From positions 1-64,000 of the forward strand of contig QFQX01000011.1 of assembly GCA_003248775.1 (NCBI GenBank): a stretch of DNA of 64,000 bases, given 5' to 3'. A program made the position numbers and the translations under genes. The stretch is from Shinella sp. GTDB taxonomy: Bacteria; Pseudomonadota; Alphaproteobacteria; Rhizobiales; Rhizobiaceae. The notes beneath the pieces were generated by a model. It was not told the DNA's origin, made no database searches, and worked only from the letters and a program-made list of their open reading frames with translations. Below, piece by piece: positions 34,329 through 43,989 of this stretch (its first letter is position 1; each line of letters begins with the position of its first letter).

Positions 34329-36119
34329 ATGCACCGTTACCGCAGCCACACCTGCGCCGCCCTTCGCAAGTCCGATGTGGGCGCAACCGTCCGTCTCTCC
34401 GGCTGGGTCCATCGTGTTCGTGACCACGGTGGCGTTCTGTTCATCGACCTCCGCGACCATTATGGCGTCACCCAGGTCGTGGCCGATCCCGACAGCCCGG
34501 CCTTCAAGCTGGCCGAAACCGTTCGTGGCGAATGGGTGATCCGCATCGACGGCGTCGTCAAGGCTCGTACCGACGACACCGTCAACAAGAACATGCCGAC
34601 GGGGGAAATCGAACTCTACGCGCAGGAAATCGAAGTTCTTTCCGCCGCCAAGGAATTGCCGCTGCCGGTCTTTGGCGAGCCGGATTATCCCGAAGACGTT
34701 CGCCTCAAGTACCGCTTCCTCGACCTGCGTCGCGAGACGCTGCACAAGAACATCGTCAAGCGCACCAAGATCATCTCCGCCATGCGCAACGGCATGGTCG
34801 ATGCCGGCTTCGGCGAATACACCACCCCGATCCTGACGGCTTCTTCGCCGGAAGGCGCGCGCGACTTCCTCGTGCCGTCGCGTATCCATCAGGGCAAGTT
34901 CTTCGCCCTGCCGCAGGCTCCGCAGCAGTACAAGCAGCTGCTGATGGTCGCCGGCTTCGACCGCTACTTCCAGATCGCGCCGTGCTTCCGTGACGAAGAC
35001 CCGCGCGCCGATCGTCTGCCGGGCGAGTTCTACCAGCTCGACGTCGAGATGAGCTTCGTGACGCAGGAAGACGTCTGGAACACGATGGAGCCGATGATGA
35101 CGGCCGTGTTCGAGCAGTTTGCCGAAGGCAAGCCGGTCACCAAGGAATGGCCGCGCATCCCGTACGACGAAGCGATCCGCAAGTACGGTTCCGACAAGCC
35201 GGACCTGCGCAACCCGATCGTCATGCAGTCGGTCACCGAGCATTTTGCCGGCTCCGGCTTCAAGGTCTTTGCCAACATGATCGCGTCCAACCCGAAGGTC
35301 GAAGTATGGGCCATCCCTGCCAAGACCGGCGGCAGCCGTGCGTTCTGTGACCGCATGAACGCCTGGGCGCAGAGCCAGGGCCAGCCGGGTCTCGGCTACA
35401 TTTTCTGGCGCCAGGAAGGCGCTGTGCTGGAAGGTGCTGGCCCGCTTGCCAAGAACATCGGTCCGGAGCGCACCGAGGCGATCCGCGAGCAGCTTGGCCT
35501 CGACGAAGGCGACGCCTGCTTCTTCGTCGCCGGCGAGCCGTCCAAGTTCTACAAGTTCGCGGGCGAAGCCCGTACCCGCGCCGGCGAGGAGCTGGACCTG
35601 GTCGATCGCGACCGCTACGAATTCTGCTGGATCGTCGACTTCCCCTTCTTCGAATACAACGAAGAGGAAAAGAAGATCGATTTCGCCCACAACCCCTTCT
35701 CCATGCCGCAGGGTGGACTTGAGGCGCTGAACGGCGAGGATTTGCTTTCGATCAAGGCCTTCCAGTACGATGCCGTCTGCAACGGCTTCGAAATCGCTTC
35801 CGGCTCGATCCGTAACCAGTCGCCGGACCTGATGGTCAAGGCGTTCGAACTGGTCGGTCTGTCGAAGGCCGACGTCGAGGAACGCTTCGGCGGCATGTAT
35901 CGTGCCTTCCAGTACGGTGCGCCTCCGCACGGCGGCTGCGCCTTCGGTATCGACCGTGTGGTCATGCTGCTGGTCGGCGCCAAGAACCTGCGCGAGATCA
36001 CGCTGTTCCCGATGAACCAGCAGGCTCAGGACCTCCTGATGAACGCGCCATCCGACGCAACGCCGACACAGCTTCGCGAACTCGGCCTGCGCGTGATCCC
36101 GCCACAGAAGAAAGACTGA
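34329..36119 (+). CDS. aspS: aspartate-tRNA ligase
   Basis: Class II synthetase of 596 residues. It has the N-terminal OB-fold anticodon domain (VRLSGWVHRVRDHGGVLFIDLRDHYG), motif 1 around FGEYTTPILTASSPEGARDFLVPSR, motif 2 FRDEDPRADRLPGEFYQLDVEMSF, the bacterial GAD insertion, and motif 3 (GGCAFGIDRVVMLL). Many alphaproteobacteria use a non-discriminating form that also charges tRNA-Asn; the sequence alone does not settle this. A FUSC-like membrane gene follows after 4 bp. Confidence 0.97.
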   Translation: MHRYRSHTCAALRKSDVGATVRLSGWVHRVRDHGGVLFIDLRDHYGVTQVVADPDSPAFKLAETVRGEWVIRIDGVVKARTDDTVNKNMPTGEIELYAQEIEVLSAAKELPLPVFGEPDYPEDVRLKYRFLDLRRETLHKNIVKRTKIISAMRNGMVDAGFGEYTTPILTASSPEGARDFLVPSRIHQGKFFALPQAPQQYKQLLMVAGFDRYFQIAPCFRDEDPRADRLPGEFYQLDVEMSFVTQEDVWNTMEPMMTAVFEQFAEGKPVTKEWPRIPYDEAIRKYGSDKPDLRNPIVMQSVTEHFAGSGFKVFANMIASNPKVEVWAIPAKTGGSRAFCDRMNAWAQSQGQPGLGYIFWRQEGAVLEGAGPLAKNIGPERTEAIREQLGLDEGDACFFVAGEPSKFYKFAGEARTRAGEELDLVDRDRYEFCWIVDFPFFEYNEEEKKIDFAHNPFSMPQGGLEALNGEDLLSIKAFQYDAVCNGFEIASGSIRNQSPDLMVKAFELVGLSKADVEERFGGMYRAFQYGAPPHGGCAFGIDRVVMLLVGAKNLREITLFPMNQQAQDLLMNAPSDATPTQLRELGLRVIPPQKKD

Positions 36120-36123
36120 TCGA

Positions 36124-36663
36124 ATGAAGCTCTGGATCTCCGATCGGGTCCGGGACATTCTGCTACATGCACTCGCCGCGGCTATTGCCGCGGCGTTGTC
36201 GTTTTATGTGGCGCGCTGGATGTTCGGTCATCCAGAACCGATCTTCGCTGCGATCACGGCGATCATCTGTCTCGCCCCGGGAATCCCAAACCATCTCCAC
36301 CAGACATTCAATATGATGGTGGGAGTGACGATCGGGATATTGGTAGGTGAGCTGGCATTCCTGCTGCCGATCCCGTTTCTCGAAATCCAGATATTGCTCT
36401 GCGTCTTTCTCGGGGTGTTTATCGGCGCTCTGCTGAACCTTGCTCCCGTGGTTCCCATTCAGGCCGGCGCTTCGGCGCTGCTGGTGATGGTCATGGGGCC
36501 TTCGACGGCGGGCCTTGTGCGTTTCCTGGACGTTGTGGTCGGAGCGGTCATAGGCGCGATTTTCGCACTTGTCCTGTTCCTGCCGAAACGGGTTTCCTCG
36601 CCCAGCCCGGACGGCGGTGCCGCCCCCGAAACGAAAGAGGCCGCCCCGAAGGACGGCCCCTGA
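36124..36663 (+). CDS. FUSC/aromatic acid exporter-like membrane protein
   Basis: Protein of 179 residues with about five or six helices. GHPEPIFAAITAIICLAPGIPNHLHQTFNMMVGVTIGILVGELAF resembles the membrane half of FUSC-domain (aromatic acid exporter) proteins, where such a segment carries the repeating G-x-x-x-G helices. The cytoplasmic half is missing; a short Pro/Lys tail follows. It is probably translated with aspS. The substrate is unknown. Confidence 0.72.
   Translation: MKLWISDRVRDILLHALAAAIAAALSFYVARWMFGHPEPIFAAITAIICLAPGIPNHLHQTFNMMVGVTIGILVGELAFLLPIPFLEIQILLCVFLGVFIGALLNLAPVVPIQAGASALLVMVMGPSTAGLVRFLDVVVGAVIGAIFALVLFLPKRVSSPSPDGGAAPETKEAAPKDGP
36631..36658 (-). terminator. terminator for the exported-protein gene, inside the FUSC-like gene
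   Basis: GGCCGCCC (36639-36646) pairs with GGACGGCC (36651-36658), with one G-U pair, around a CGAA tetraloop. On the minus strand it is followed by TCTTTCGTTT. It lies downstream of the gene ending at 36682 and within the 3' end of the convergent gene. Confidence 0.55.
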
Positions 36664-36681
36664 AAACGAAACGAGGGAGTT

Positions 36682-37878
36682 TTATTCGTCGTTGGCGCTG
36701 ACGGATACACCGAGCAGCTGCGGAATGGTTTCCGGTGCGCCCATGCCCGCGCCCATGATCATCGGGAAGGGCACCGGCTTTTCCGGCGTTGCGCTGATCG
36801 TCAGGTTCTGAGGATTGTCGAGGTAGGTATTGACGGCGCTGGAGATCTCGTTCTGCAGCGCGCCGAGCTTGGCCTGCGCCAGCATCATCGGCAGCATTGC
36901 CTTGACCATCTGGGCCATCTGCTCGCCGGTGGCGCCCTGTTCCTTGCCGGCAAAGTCGAGGCCGCGCTTGGTGATGCCGTCATCCTCGAAGCTGATCTCG
37001 GCGCTGACGAAGGACATCTGCTGCATCAGGCCCAGCATGGCGAGACCTGCGGCCTGCTGTGCCTGCTCGTTGTTTTCCTGTCCTTGCATCGTGCGGGCGG
37101 TTTCCTGCAGTTGCTTGACGAGGTCCATGGTGTAGCCGGACAGGCTGAATGCGAGGTTCAGGCGGCCGATATTGGCAAAGTCGAAGCTGTATTCCTCGAC
37201 ATCGATCGTGCCCGTATCAAGCGCCCAGTTGCCCGAGAACGAGACGTCGCCCTCGATCGTGTTGAGGTTCAGTGCGTCGAGCGTTTCCTTGCTCTTGGCG
37301 TCCTCGACGGTGGAGAGGTCGGCCTTGACGCCGCTGACGCCGCCTTCGAAGGCGAGCGATTTCTCGTCTTCGCCGAGCGTCATGGTGGCGGAAGCCTCGG
37401 CCATCGTGAAGACGGGCTTGCCATCGACGCTGATATTGATCGCGCCGCTATGGGCTTCGTCGTAGAGCATCATCGACTTGAAGTCTTTGCCTTCAGTGCT
37501 ACCCGGCACATGCACGCCGGCGAGATAGAGATCCTTGACCGAGACGCTGGTCTTCTCCTCGGTGAAATCGACCGCCGGGAAATCAATGCGCTCGATGAAG
37601 TAGGCGCCGCCATCTTCCTCGCTGACACCCTTGAGGGTGAGGTCACCGAGCGGGATCGACTTTTCCTGCGGGCCGGTCGTCGTGAACTTGGAGCCCTTGA
37701 GGATCACGGCGCTGCCATCGACTTCCACCGATTCGGCGGAGATTGCGCCGCTGCCTGCCGCATAGGCGGCATTGATCTTCTTCAGGAGATCCTGGCCGTC
37801 GAGCGCCCATGCCGGGCCGGAAAGCGTTGCAAAGGCGGCGCCTGCCAGCAGCAGCCGGGAAGTGCGGAAAAAGGTCAT
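36682..37878 (-). CDS. exported hypothetical protein
   Basis: Protein of 398 residues with a signal peptide cleaved near PAWA-L (about residue 26). The mature part is acidic, with repeated beta-like strands (VEVDGSAVILKGSKF, IPLGDLTLKGVSEED) and long helical stretches (ETARTMQGQENNEQAQQAAGLAMLGLMQQM). I know no function; similar proteins seem widespread in rhizobia. The repetitive beta-helical look could fit a lipid-carrying or AsmA-like fold, but this is a guess. The ATG at 37878 has AAGGA at the right distance. It is divergent from parC. Confidence 0.75.
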   Translation of the reverse strand: MTFFRTSRLLLAGAAFATLSGPAWALDGQDLLKKINAAYAAGSGAISAESVEVDGSAVILKGSKFTTTGPQEKSIPLGDLTLKGVSEEDGGAYFIERIDFPAVDFTEEKTSVSVKDLYLAGVHVPGSTEGKDFKSMMLYDEAHSGAINISVDGKPVFTMAEASATMTLGEDEKSLAFEGGVSGVKADLSTVEDAKSKETLDALNLNTIEGDVSFSGNWALDTGTIDVEEYSFDFANIGRLNLAFSLSGYTMDLVKQLQETARTMQGQENNEQAQQAAGLAMLGLMQQMSFVSAEISFEDDGITKRGLDFAGKEQGATGEQMAQMVKAMLPMMLAQAKLGALQNEISSAVNTYLDNPQNLTISATPEKPVPFPMIMGAGMGAPETIPQLLGVSVSANDE

Positions 37879-38103
37879 AGGCGAGTTCCTTTCGGAGAAA
37901 AAAGCGCAGAGTCGCATTATTCACGACTAACAGCATGTCTTTATATTGTCAGATTGCGAAACTTCCATCGCTTTTGCCATGACATTTTGACCTAGGTTAA
38001 AGGGTGGTGACTTTTGTCACTGCCAACGCCAGACCCTGTTAATCCACAGCCGGATGACGCTGATTCCTTGCCGTTTCAGGCCTTCTCGTCTACTTGAGAA
38101 ACC

Positions 38104-40380
38104 ATGGGGAAAAATCTTATTCCGCCGGATGACGGCGGCGACAATATTCTGCCGGTTGATCTCAAGGCGGCGCTCGAGGAGCGCTACCTTGCTTATGCAT
38201 TGTCGACGATCATGCACCGGGCGCTGCCCGACGTGCGCGATGGCCTGAAGCCGGTTCATCGCCGCATCATCCATGCGATGAGCGAGATGGGCATTCGCCC
38301 GAACTCGGCCTTCAAGAAATGCGCCCGTATCGTCGGCGACGTCATCGGTAAGTTCCACCCGCACGGCGACCAGTCGGTCTATGACGCGCTGGTGCGTCTC
38401 GCGCAGGATTTCTCTCAGCGTTACCCGGTCGTGGATGGGCAGGGCAACTTCGGCAACATCGATGGCGATAGCGCTGCTGCCTATCGTTACACCGAAGCGC
38501 GCATGACCGATGTCGCGGCGTTGCTGCTCGAAGGCATCGATCAGGACGCCGTCGACTACCGCCCGACCTATAACGAGGAAGACGAGGAGCCGGTCGTCCT
38601 TCCCGGCGCCTTCCCGAACCTGCTTGCGAACGGCGCCTCCGGCATCGCGGTCGGCATGGCGACTTCGATCCCGCCGCACAACGCGCACGAGATCTGCGAC
38701 GCCGCTCTTTACCTGATCAAGAACCCCGGCGCTCCCGTCGAGGAACTGCTGGCCGATCCGGCCAATCCCCAGAAGGGCGGTATCGAAGGCCCGGACTTCC
38801 CGACCGGCGGCATCATCGTCGAAAGCCGCGAAAGCATGCTGGAGACCTACCGCACGGGTCGCGGCGGTTTCCGCGTGCGTGCGCGTTGGGAAATCGAGGA
38901 TCTCGGTCGCGGTGGCTACCAGATCATCGTCACTCAAATCCCGTTCCAGGTGCAGAAGTCGCGCCTGATCGAAAAGATCGCAGAACTGCTGATCGCCAAG
39001 CGGTTGCCGCTTCTGGAAGACATCCGCGACGAGTCCGCCGAGGACGTCCGCATCGTTCTGGTGCCCAAGAGCCGCACCGTCGATGCGACGCTGCTGATGG
39101 AATCGCTGTTCAAGCTCACCGAGCTTGAAAGCCGCATTCCGCTCAACATGAACGTGCTGTCGCAGGGCAAGGTGCCCCGCGTTATGGCGCTGAACGAGGT
39201 GCTGACCGAGTGGCTGGAACACCGCAAGGACGTTCTGGTTCGCCGTTCGCGTTTCCGGCTTGCCGCGATCGATCGCCGCCTCGAAATCCTCGGCGGTCTG
39301 CTGGTCGCCTATCTCAATCTCGACGAAGTGATCCGAATCATTCGCGAGGAAGATGAACCCAAGCCGGTGATGATCGCCCGGTGGGATCTGACCGACATCC
39401 AGGCCGAAGCCATCCTCAATATGCGGCTGCGCAATTTGCGCAAGCTCGAGGAGTTCGAGATCCGCAAGGAGCACGAGGAGCTTTCGAAGGAGAAGGCCGA
39501 GATCGAGGCGCTGCTCGCATCCGATGATAAGCAGTGGCAGACGATTTCCTGGGAGATCGGCGAGGTCAAGAAGAAGTATGCCAAGGCGACCGAACTCGGC
39601 CGCCGCCGCACCCAGTTTGCCGATGCGCCCGACGCCGACAGCGAGGCGATCCAGCAGGCGATGATCGAAAAGGAACCGATCACCGTCGTTGTCTCCGAAA
39701 AGGGCTGGATCCGCGCGCTGAAGGGTCACATTTCCGATACGTCGAGCCTCACCTTCAAGGAAGGCGATGGCCTGAAGGTTGCGTTCCCCGCCCAGACCAC
39801 GGACAAGATCCTGCTGGTCACCACCGGCGGCAAGGTGTTCACGCTTGGCGGCGACAAGCTGCCGGGCGGCCGTGGACACGGCGAACCCCTGCGCATCATG
39901 GTCGACATGGAGAACGATCAGGACGTGCTGACTGCCTTCGTGCACGATACCAGCCGCAAGCTTCTGTTCTCCTCGACCGTCGGCAACGGCTTCATCGTTG
40001 CCGAGTCCGACATTGTCGCCAACACCCGCAAGGGCAAGCAGGTGATGAATGTCGGCATGCCGGATGAGGCGAAGCTCGTTGTCCCGGTATCGGGCGACCA
40101 CGTCGCCGTCGTCGGTGAAAACCGCAAGCTGCTGGTGTTCCCGATGGTGCAAATGCCGGAAATGACCCGCGGCAAGGGCGTTCGCCTGCAGCGCTACAAG
40201 GATGGCGGCATTTCCGACATCAAGTGCTTCGCGATCGCTGACGGGCTGACCTGGGAAGACAGCGCCGGTCGCGTCTTCAGCAAGTCGAAGGACGAACTTG
40301 CCGAATGGATGGGTGATCGTGCTGCTGCCGGCCGCACCGTTCCGAAGGGCTTCCCCCGCAGCGGCAAGTTCTCCGGCTGA
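38104..40380 (+). CDS. parC: DNA topoisomerase IV subunit A
   Basis: Enzyme of 758 residues that, with ParE, decatenates daughter chromosomes. The N-terminus has LKPVHRRIIHAM, the DNA-gate helix KKCARIVGDVIGKFHPHGDQSVYDAL and the active-site tyrosine Y129 (YRYTEARM). The C-terminal region has degenerate beta-pinwheel blades rather than the GyrA box, supporting ParC over GyrA. At the position matching E. coli ParC Ser80 it has Gln90, and at Glu84 it has Asp94. It stands alone, with divergent and convergent neighbours. Confidence 0.95.
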   Translation: MGKNLIPPDDGGDNILPVDLKAALEERYLAYALSTIMHRALPDVRDGLKPVHRRIIHAMSEMGIRPNSAFKKCARIVGDVIGKFHPHGDQSVYDALVRLAQDFSQRYPVVDGQGNFGNIDGDSAAAYRYTEARMTDVAALLLEGIDQDAVDYRPTYNEEDEEPVVLPGAFPNLLANGASGIAVGMATSIPPHNAHEICDAALYLIKNPGAPVEELLADPANPQKGGIEGPDFPTGGIIVESRESMLETYRTGRGGFRVRARWEIEDLGRGGYQIIVTQIPFQVQKSRLIEKIAELLIAKRLPLLEDIRDESAEDVRIVLVPKSRTVDATLLMESLFKLTELESRIPLNMNVLSQGKVPRVMALNEVLTEWLEHRKDVLVRRSRFRLAAIDRRLEILGGLLVAYLNLDEVIRIIREEDEPKPVMIARWDLTDIQAEAILNMRLRNLRKLEEFEIRKEHEELSKEKAEIEALLASDDKQWQTISWEIGEVKKKYAKATELGRRRTQFADAPDADSEAIQQAMIEKEPITVVVSEKGWIRALKGHISDTSSLTFKEGDGLKVAFPAQTTDKILLVTTGGKVFTLGGDKLPGGRGHGEPLRIMVDMENDQDVLTAFVHDTSRKLLFSSTVGNGFIVAESDIVANTRKGKQVMNVGMPDEAKLVVPVSGDHVAVVGENRKLLVFPMVQMPEMTRGKGVRLQRYKDGGISDIKCFAIADGLTWEDSAGRVFSKSKDELAEWMGDRAAAGRTVPKGFPRSGKFSG

Positions 40381-40448
40381 TCCTTGCCGCTTGCTGCAAT
40401 CGGATCTTGAAGAGGTTCTTGCGATATCGCTACGGGTAGAGAGTGGGC

Positions 40449-41372
40449 TCAGGCTTCGCGCTGCCTCACCTCGAGCGGTACTGCGGCAGCCTTGCGTCGG
40501 TTGGCCATTCGCCCGGCCCATATCTGTGTCAGGGAATGGCCGATCAGGGCCAGCACCATGATGCCGCCGCCGATCAGGGTCGGCGTTCCGGGCATCTCGC
40601 TGAAGATCAGCCAGATCCACACCGGCGCGAGAATGGTTTCCAGCAGGTAGAACATGCCGACTTCCGCCGCTGGCAGGTAGCGAGGCGCGGTTGCCAGCAG
40701 CCAGAAGGCAAGCGGCATCATCACGATGCCGTCGAGGAGCGCCCAACCGGGAGCCTGCATGGCGAACCCTTCGTCCCAGCCAAGAACGAGGCTGAAACCG
40801 GCAGGTATGATGGTCGCAAGCAGCGGCACGAAGCCCATCGGCTGGCGCGAGGCACGTCCGATAGTGAGTGCCCCGGCAATCAGCACGGCGGCGACGGCGG
40901 CGAGAAAATCTCCGAAGAGATGGCCTGATGACACGCCGCCGCTGACGATCAGCGAGACGCCGGCCAGCATGATTACCATGGTAATCAGCGTCGAGCGGCT
41001 CGGTGGTTCCTTCAGGAACAGCCATGACAGGATGGCCGCGATCATCGGCGAGAATGCGACGATGAAGACGACGTTTGCCGAGGACGTATGATACACGGCG
41101 GCCACGAAGGCCATGGTGCTGAAGCCGTAGAACAACCCGCCAACCAAGGTTGCTGTTGTCAGGCGGATCGCGGAACAGCGCCCTGTCACAAGCCGCATTC
41201 CGGCAAGCGCCAGAAGCGCGATCAGGAAGATCGCCATGCTGCGAAGGCCAAGCACCGGCCACAGCCCACCATCGGAAAGCCGGACGAGCGGAATGTCGAA
41301 GGACAGGAAGAGGCCTCCGGCTGTCGCCAGCGCGAGGCCGGTGGAGCGACCGGCAGGGGAGGGTGGTGTCAT
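40449..41372 (-). CDS. DMT superfamily (EamA) transporter
   Basis: Protein of 307 residues with ten helices in two EamA repeats. The first contains DIPLVRLSDGG and YHTSSANVVFIVAFSPMIAAILSWLFLKEPPSRST; the second ends AEVGMFYLLETILAPVWIWLIFSEMPGTPTLIGG. Members export metabolites such as amino acids or purines. The start overlaps the bpt stop by 4 bp, placing it last in the hemB-RDD-bpt run. Confidence 0.88.
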   Translation of the reverse strand: MTPPSPAGRSTGLALATAGGLFLSFDIPLVRLSDGGLWPVLGLRSMAIFLIALLALAGMRLVTGRCSAIRLTTATLVGGLFYGFSTMAFVAAVYHTSSANVVFIVAFSPMIAAILSWLFLKEPPSRSTLITMVIMLAGVSLIVSGGVSSGHLFGDFLAAVAAVLIAGALTIGRASRQPMGFVPLLATIIPAGFSLVLGWDEGFAMQAPGWALLDGIVMMPLAFWLLATAPRYLPAAEVGMFYLLETILAPVWIWLIFSEMPGTPTLIGGGIMVLALIGHSLTQIWAGRMANRRKAAAVPLEVRQREA

Positions 41373-42148
41373 TCTTTCGGGGGCTCGGCCGCTTCCGGGT
41401 CGGGAATATAGCGTTCCCAGCCCTGGTTCGTCAGGTGCTCCTGCGGCAGGAAGCGGGTCTTGTAATCCATCTTGTGGGAACCGCGCACCCAGTAGCCGAG
41501 ATAGACATGCGGAAGTCCGAGCGCCTTCGCCCGGTTGACGTGGTCGAGAACCATCATCGTGCCGAGCGAGCGCTTGTCCAGAGCCGGGTTGAAGAAGGAA
41601 TAGACCATGGACAGCCCGTCGCTCATCAGGTCCGACAGGGCGACCGCTATCAATTCGCCTCGCGGCTGGCCGCCAAGCCCGTCGCCGGGCGCACGCAGCC
41701 GGTATTCGATCACGCGGGTCTGCACATGGGTATCCTCGACCATGATGGCATAGTCGAGCGCCGACATGTCCGACATGCCGCCTTCCTGGTGGCGGTGATC
41801 GAGATAGGTACGGAAAAGGGAAAACTGCTCGGTAGAGGGTTGGGCGGGAAAGACCGTGGAGACCACGTCCTTGTTGGTGGCGGCCACCCGCTTGAAGGAA
41901 CGACCCGGCTCGAACTCGTCAACGAGGATCCGCACCGAGATGCATGCGCGGCACGCCTCGCAGGCGGGGCGATAGGCGATGTTCTGGGATCGGCGGAAAC
42001 CGCCCTGCGTGAGAAGGTCGTTCATCTCGGTCGCGCGCGGGCCGACGAGATGAGTGAAAACCTTGCGCTCCATTTCCCCCGGCAGGTATGGGCACGGCGC
42101 AGGCGCCGTGAGGTAGAATTGCGGAGACGGAGACGTCTGGGTGTTCAT
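41369..42148 (-). CDS. bpt: aspartate/glutamate leucyltransferase Bpt (N-end rule)
   Basis: Protein of 259 residues that transfers an amino acid from tRNA to proteins with N-terminal Asp or Glu, marking them for ClpS/ClpAP. The N-terminus APCPYLPGEMERKVFTHLVG and the Cys-rich YRPACEACRACISVRI are diagnostic of the ATE/Bpt family; the C-terminal part has GYWVRGSHKMDYKTRFLPQE. The ATG at 42148 fits the usual N-terminus. Whether it adds Leu or Arg cannot be read directly; bacterial members are mostly leucyltransferases. Confidence 0.93.
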   Translation of the reverse strand: MNTQTSPSPQFYLTAPAPCPYLPGEMERKVFTHLVGPRATEMNDLLTQGGFRRSQNIAYRPACEACRACISVRILVDEFEPGRSFKRVAATNKDVVSTVFPAQPSTEQFSLFRTYLDHRHQEGGMSDMSALDYAIMVEDTHVQTRVIEYRLRAPGDGLGGQPRGELIAVALSDLMSDGLSMVYSFFNPALDKRSLGTMMVLDHVNRAKALGLPHVYLGYWVRGSHKMDYKTRFLPQEHLTNQGWERYIPDPEAAEPPKE

Positions 42149-42293
42149 CTTGCCGGTCGATTTCCTCTGGCGACCATCATTTTCATTAGCATGGCGCAAG
42201 AATAAAAAACGTCAACTATCCGTCATCAAAGAAGAACACGCCTGACCGCTATGGGACGGCGTGTTCCGCAGATTTTACCTTCGCAGACATTTG

Positions 42294-42752
42294 TCAGGCC
42301 GTGCGAACGGCGGCAGTACCCAGCAACAGGTCGTGAACCAGCCGCGATCTCTCGATGAAAAGACCGGCGAGCAGAATCAGCGGCGTCAGAACCGAGTTCA
42401 AAATCCAGAACAGCGCGAGATGCGCGATCGCGGTGAAGAAGTCGATCTTGCGTCCGTCGAGGCGAACCATCGCGATGCCCATGGCGCGCATGCCAGGCGT
42501 TGCCTGGCTCGGTCCGGCAAGCGACATGCCGAAATAGAGGCCAGCCACCACGAAGAACAGGATAGGATAGAGAAGCCAGGCGAAACCGAGCGTAATGACG
42601 CCCATGAAGAATACCAGGATCGCCGCGGGAACCCAGAGCGCCCCGACAATCAGGTAGTCGATCAGGAAAGCAAATACCCTTCGCGACAGCAAACCGCTAT
42701 AGGCGCGCCAGTCGTCCGGTGCTGCATAGGTCGGGTTGGTGTCGAGGCTCAT
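42294..42752 (-). CDS. RDD family membrane protein
   Basis: Protein of 152 residues with three or four helices. The RDD family marker is seen as LLSRRVFAFLIDYLIVG (Arg in helix 1, Asp in helix 1) and the second Asp region RLVHDLLLGTAAV at the C-terminus; GPSQATPGMRAMGIAMVRLDG lies between. Some RDD proteins are sodium/proton antiporters, but the function here is unknown. It lies 94 bp after hemB on the same strand. Confidence 0.9.
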   Translation of the reverse strand: MSLDTNPTYAAPDDWRAYSGLLSRRVFAFLIDYLIVGALWVPAAILVFFMGVITLGFAWLLYPILFFVVAGLYFGMSLAGPSQATPGMRAMGIAMVRLDGRKIDFFTAIAHLALFWILNSVLTPLILLAGLFIERSRLVHDLLLGTAAVRTA

Positions 42753-42846
42753 CGTCTGCTCCGTTGTGAACTCACGAAAGCATATGGGGGCAAACGCCGG
42801 AAAAACAATGGCTCCGGCCAGTCTGCCCCCGAAAGCTTCAGAAGCT

Positions 42847-43863
42847 TCAGCCGTGTTTGGCGAGATGACGAGCCACATCCATGGCGAAATAGGTCAGGAT
42901 ACCGTCGCAACCCGCGCGCTTGAAGCAGAGCAGGGTTTCGAGCATGACCTTTTCTTCGTCCAGCCAGCCGTTGAGGCCGGCGGCTTTGATCTGCGCATAT
43001 TCGCCGGAGACCTGATAGGCGAAGACCGGCAGGCCGAAGGCCTCCTTCATCCGCCAGCAGATGTCGATATAGGGCAGGCCGGGCTTGACCATCAGCATGT
43101 CGGCGCCTTCTTCGACGTCCAATGCTGCATCGCGAAGCGCTTCGGTGCCGTTGGCCGGGTCGAGGTAATAGCTCTTCTTGTCGCCCTTCAGCAGTCCACC
43201 GGTGGAGATCGCCTCGCGATAGGGGCCGTAATAGCTGGAAGCGAACTTCGTCGCATAGGACATGATGCCGACGTTCTGGTGGCCCGCGGCGTCGAGGCCG
43301 CGGCGGATCGCGCCGATGCGACCGTCCATCATTTCGGAAGGAGCGATGATGTCCGAGCCGGCGTCGGCCTGCAGGATGGCGGCGCGCACGACCTGTTCGA
43401 CCGTCTCGTCGTTGACGATCTCTTCCCCGCGCAGGATGCCGTCGTGCCCATGGCTGGTGAACGGATCGAGCGCAACGTCGGTGATGACGCCGATGTTCGG
43501 GACTGCCTTCTTGATCGCAGCCGTCGCGCGGTTGATGAGATTGTTGGCTTCGAGGATCTGCGAACCGGTTTCGTTGCGCAGTTCCATTTCGATATTCGGG
43601 AAGGTCGCCAGCGCCGGAATGCCGAGATCTGCAGCTTCCTTCGCGGCCTCGATAGCCTTATCCACAGACATTCGGTTGACGCCTGGCATGGATGTGACCG
43701 GCTCGACGATGCCTTCGCCAGGAACGACGAAGATCGGCCAGATGAGATCATCGACCGTCAACCGGTTCTCCTGAACCATGCGGCGCGTCCAGTCGGCCTT
43801 GCGATTTCGCCGCATGCGGCGGTGCCCCGTGATGTCATCGACCAGATGAATTTTGTCCTGCAT
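42847..43863 (-). CDS. hemB: delta-aminolevulinic acid dehydratase (porphobilinogen synthase)
   Basis: Enzyme of 338 residues that joins two aminolevulinate molecules to porphobilinogen in heme synthesis. The Schiff-base lysines are in MSYATKFASSYYGPYR and LMVKPGLPY. The metal-site region reads DVALDPFTSHGHDGI, with Asp where zinc enzymes have Cys, so it belongs to the magnesium-type branch. The ATG at 43863 gives the family's N-terminus; a longer frame to 44394 is antisense to the next gene. Confidence 0.96.
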   Translation of the reverse strand: MQDKIHLVDDITGHRRMRRNRKADWTRRMVQENRLTVDDLIWPIFVVPGEGIVEPVTSMPGVNRMSVDKAIEAAKEAADLGIPALATFPNIEMELRNETGSQILEANNLINRATAAIKKAVPNIGVITDVALDPFTSHGHDGILRGEEIVNDETVEQVVRAAILQADAGSDIIAPSEMMDGRIGAIRRGLDAAGHQNVGIMSYATKFASSYYGPYREAISTGGLLKGDKKSYYLDPANGTEALRDAALDVEEGADMLMVKPGLPYIDICWRMKEAFGLPVFAYQVSGEYAQIKAAGLNGWLDEEKVMLETLLCFKRAGCDGILTYFAMDVARHLAKHG

Positions 43864-43989
43864 GGAAATGCCTCGTCTTCCTTTTAAGCGCTGCGGGTAC
43901 TGCTCTAGTCCCAAATTGAGGAACCGCAAAGAGGCGCATCGTCGCGCCATGGCTGGCAACGGGACGCCGCTTGCGCATATGCTTCGCCC

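Noticed and set aside
34272..36158. Minus-strand open frame of 628 codons
   Set aside because: Antisense to aspS over its whole length; no motif and no ribosome site.
38007..38020. GTGAC-TTTT-GTCAC upstream of parC
   Set aside because: Only 5-bp arms; expected by chance in a window of this size.
38017..41262. Minus-strand open frame of 1081 codons
   Set aside because: It is antisense to parC and in another frame of the DMT transporter gene. Composition is unlike a real protein and it has no recognisable domain.
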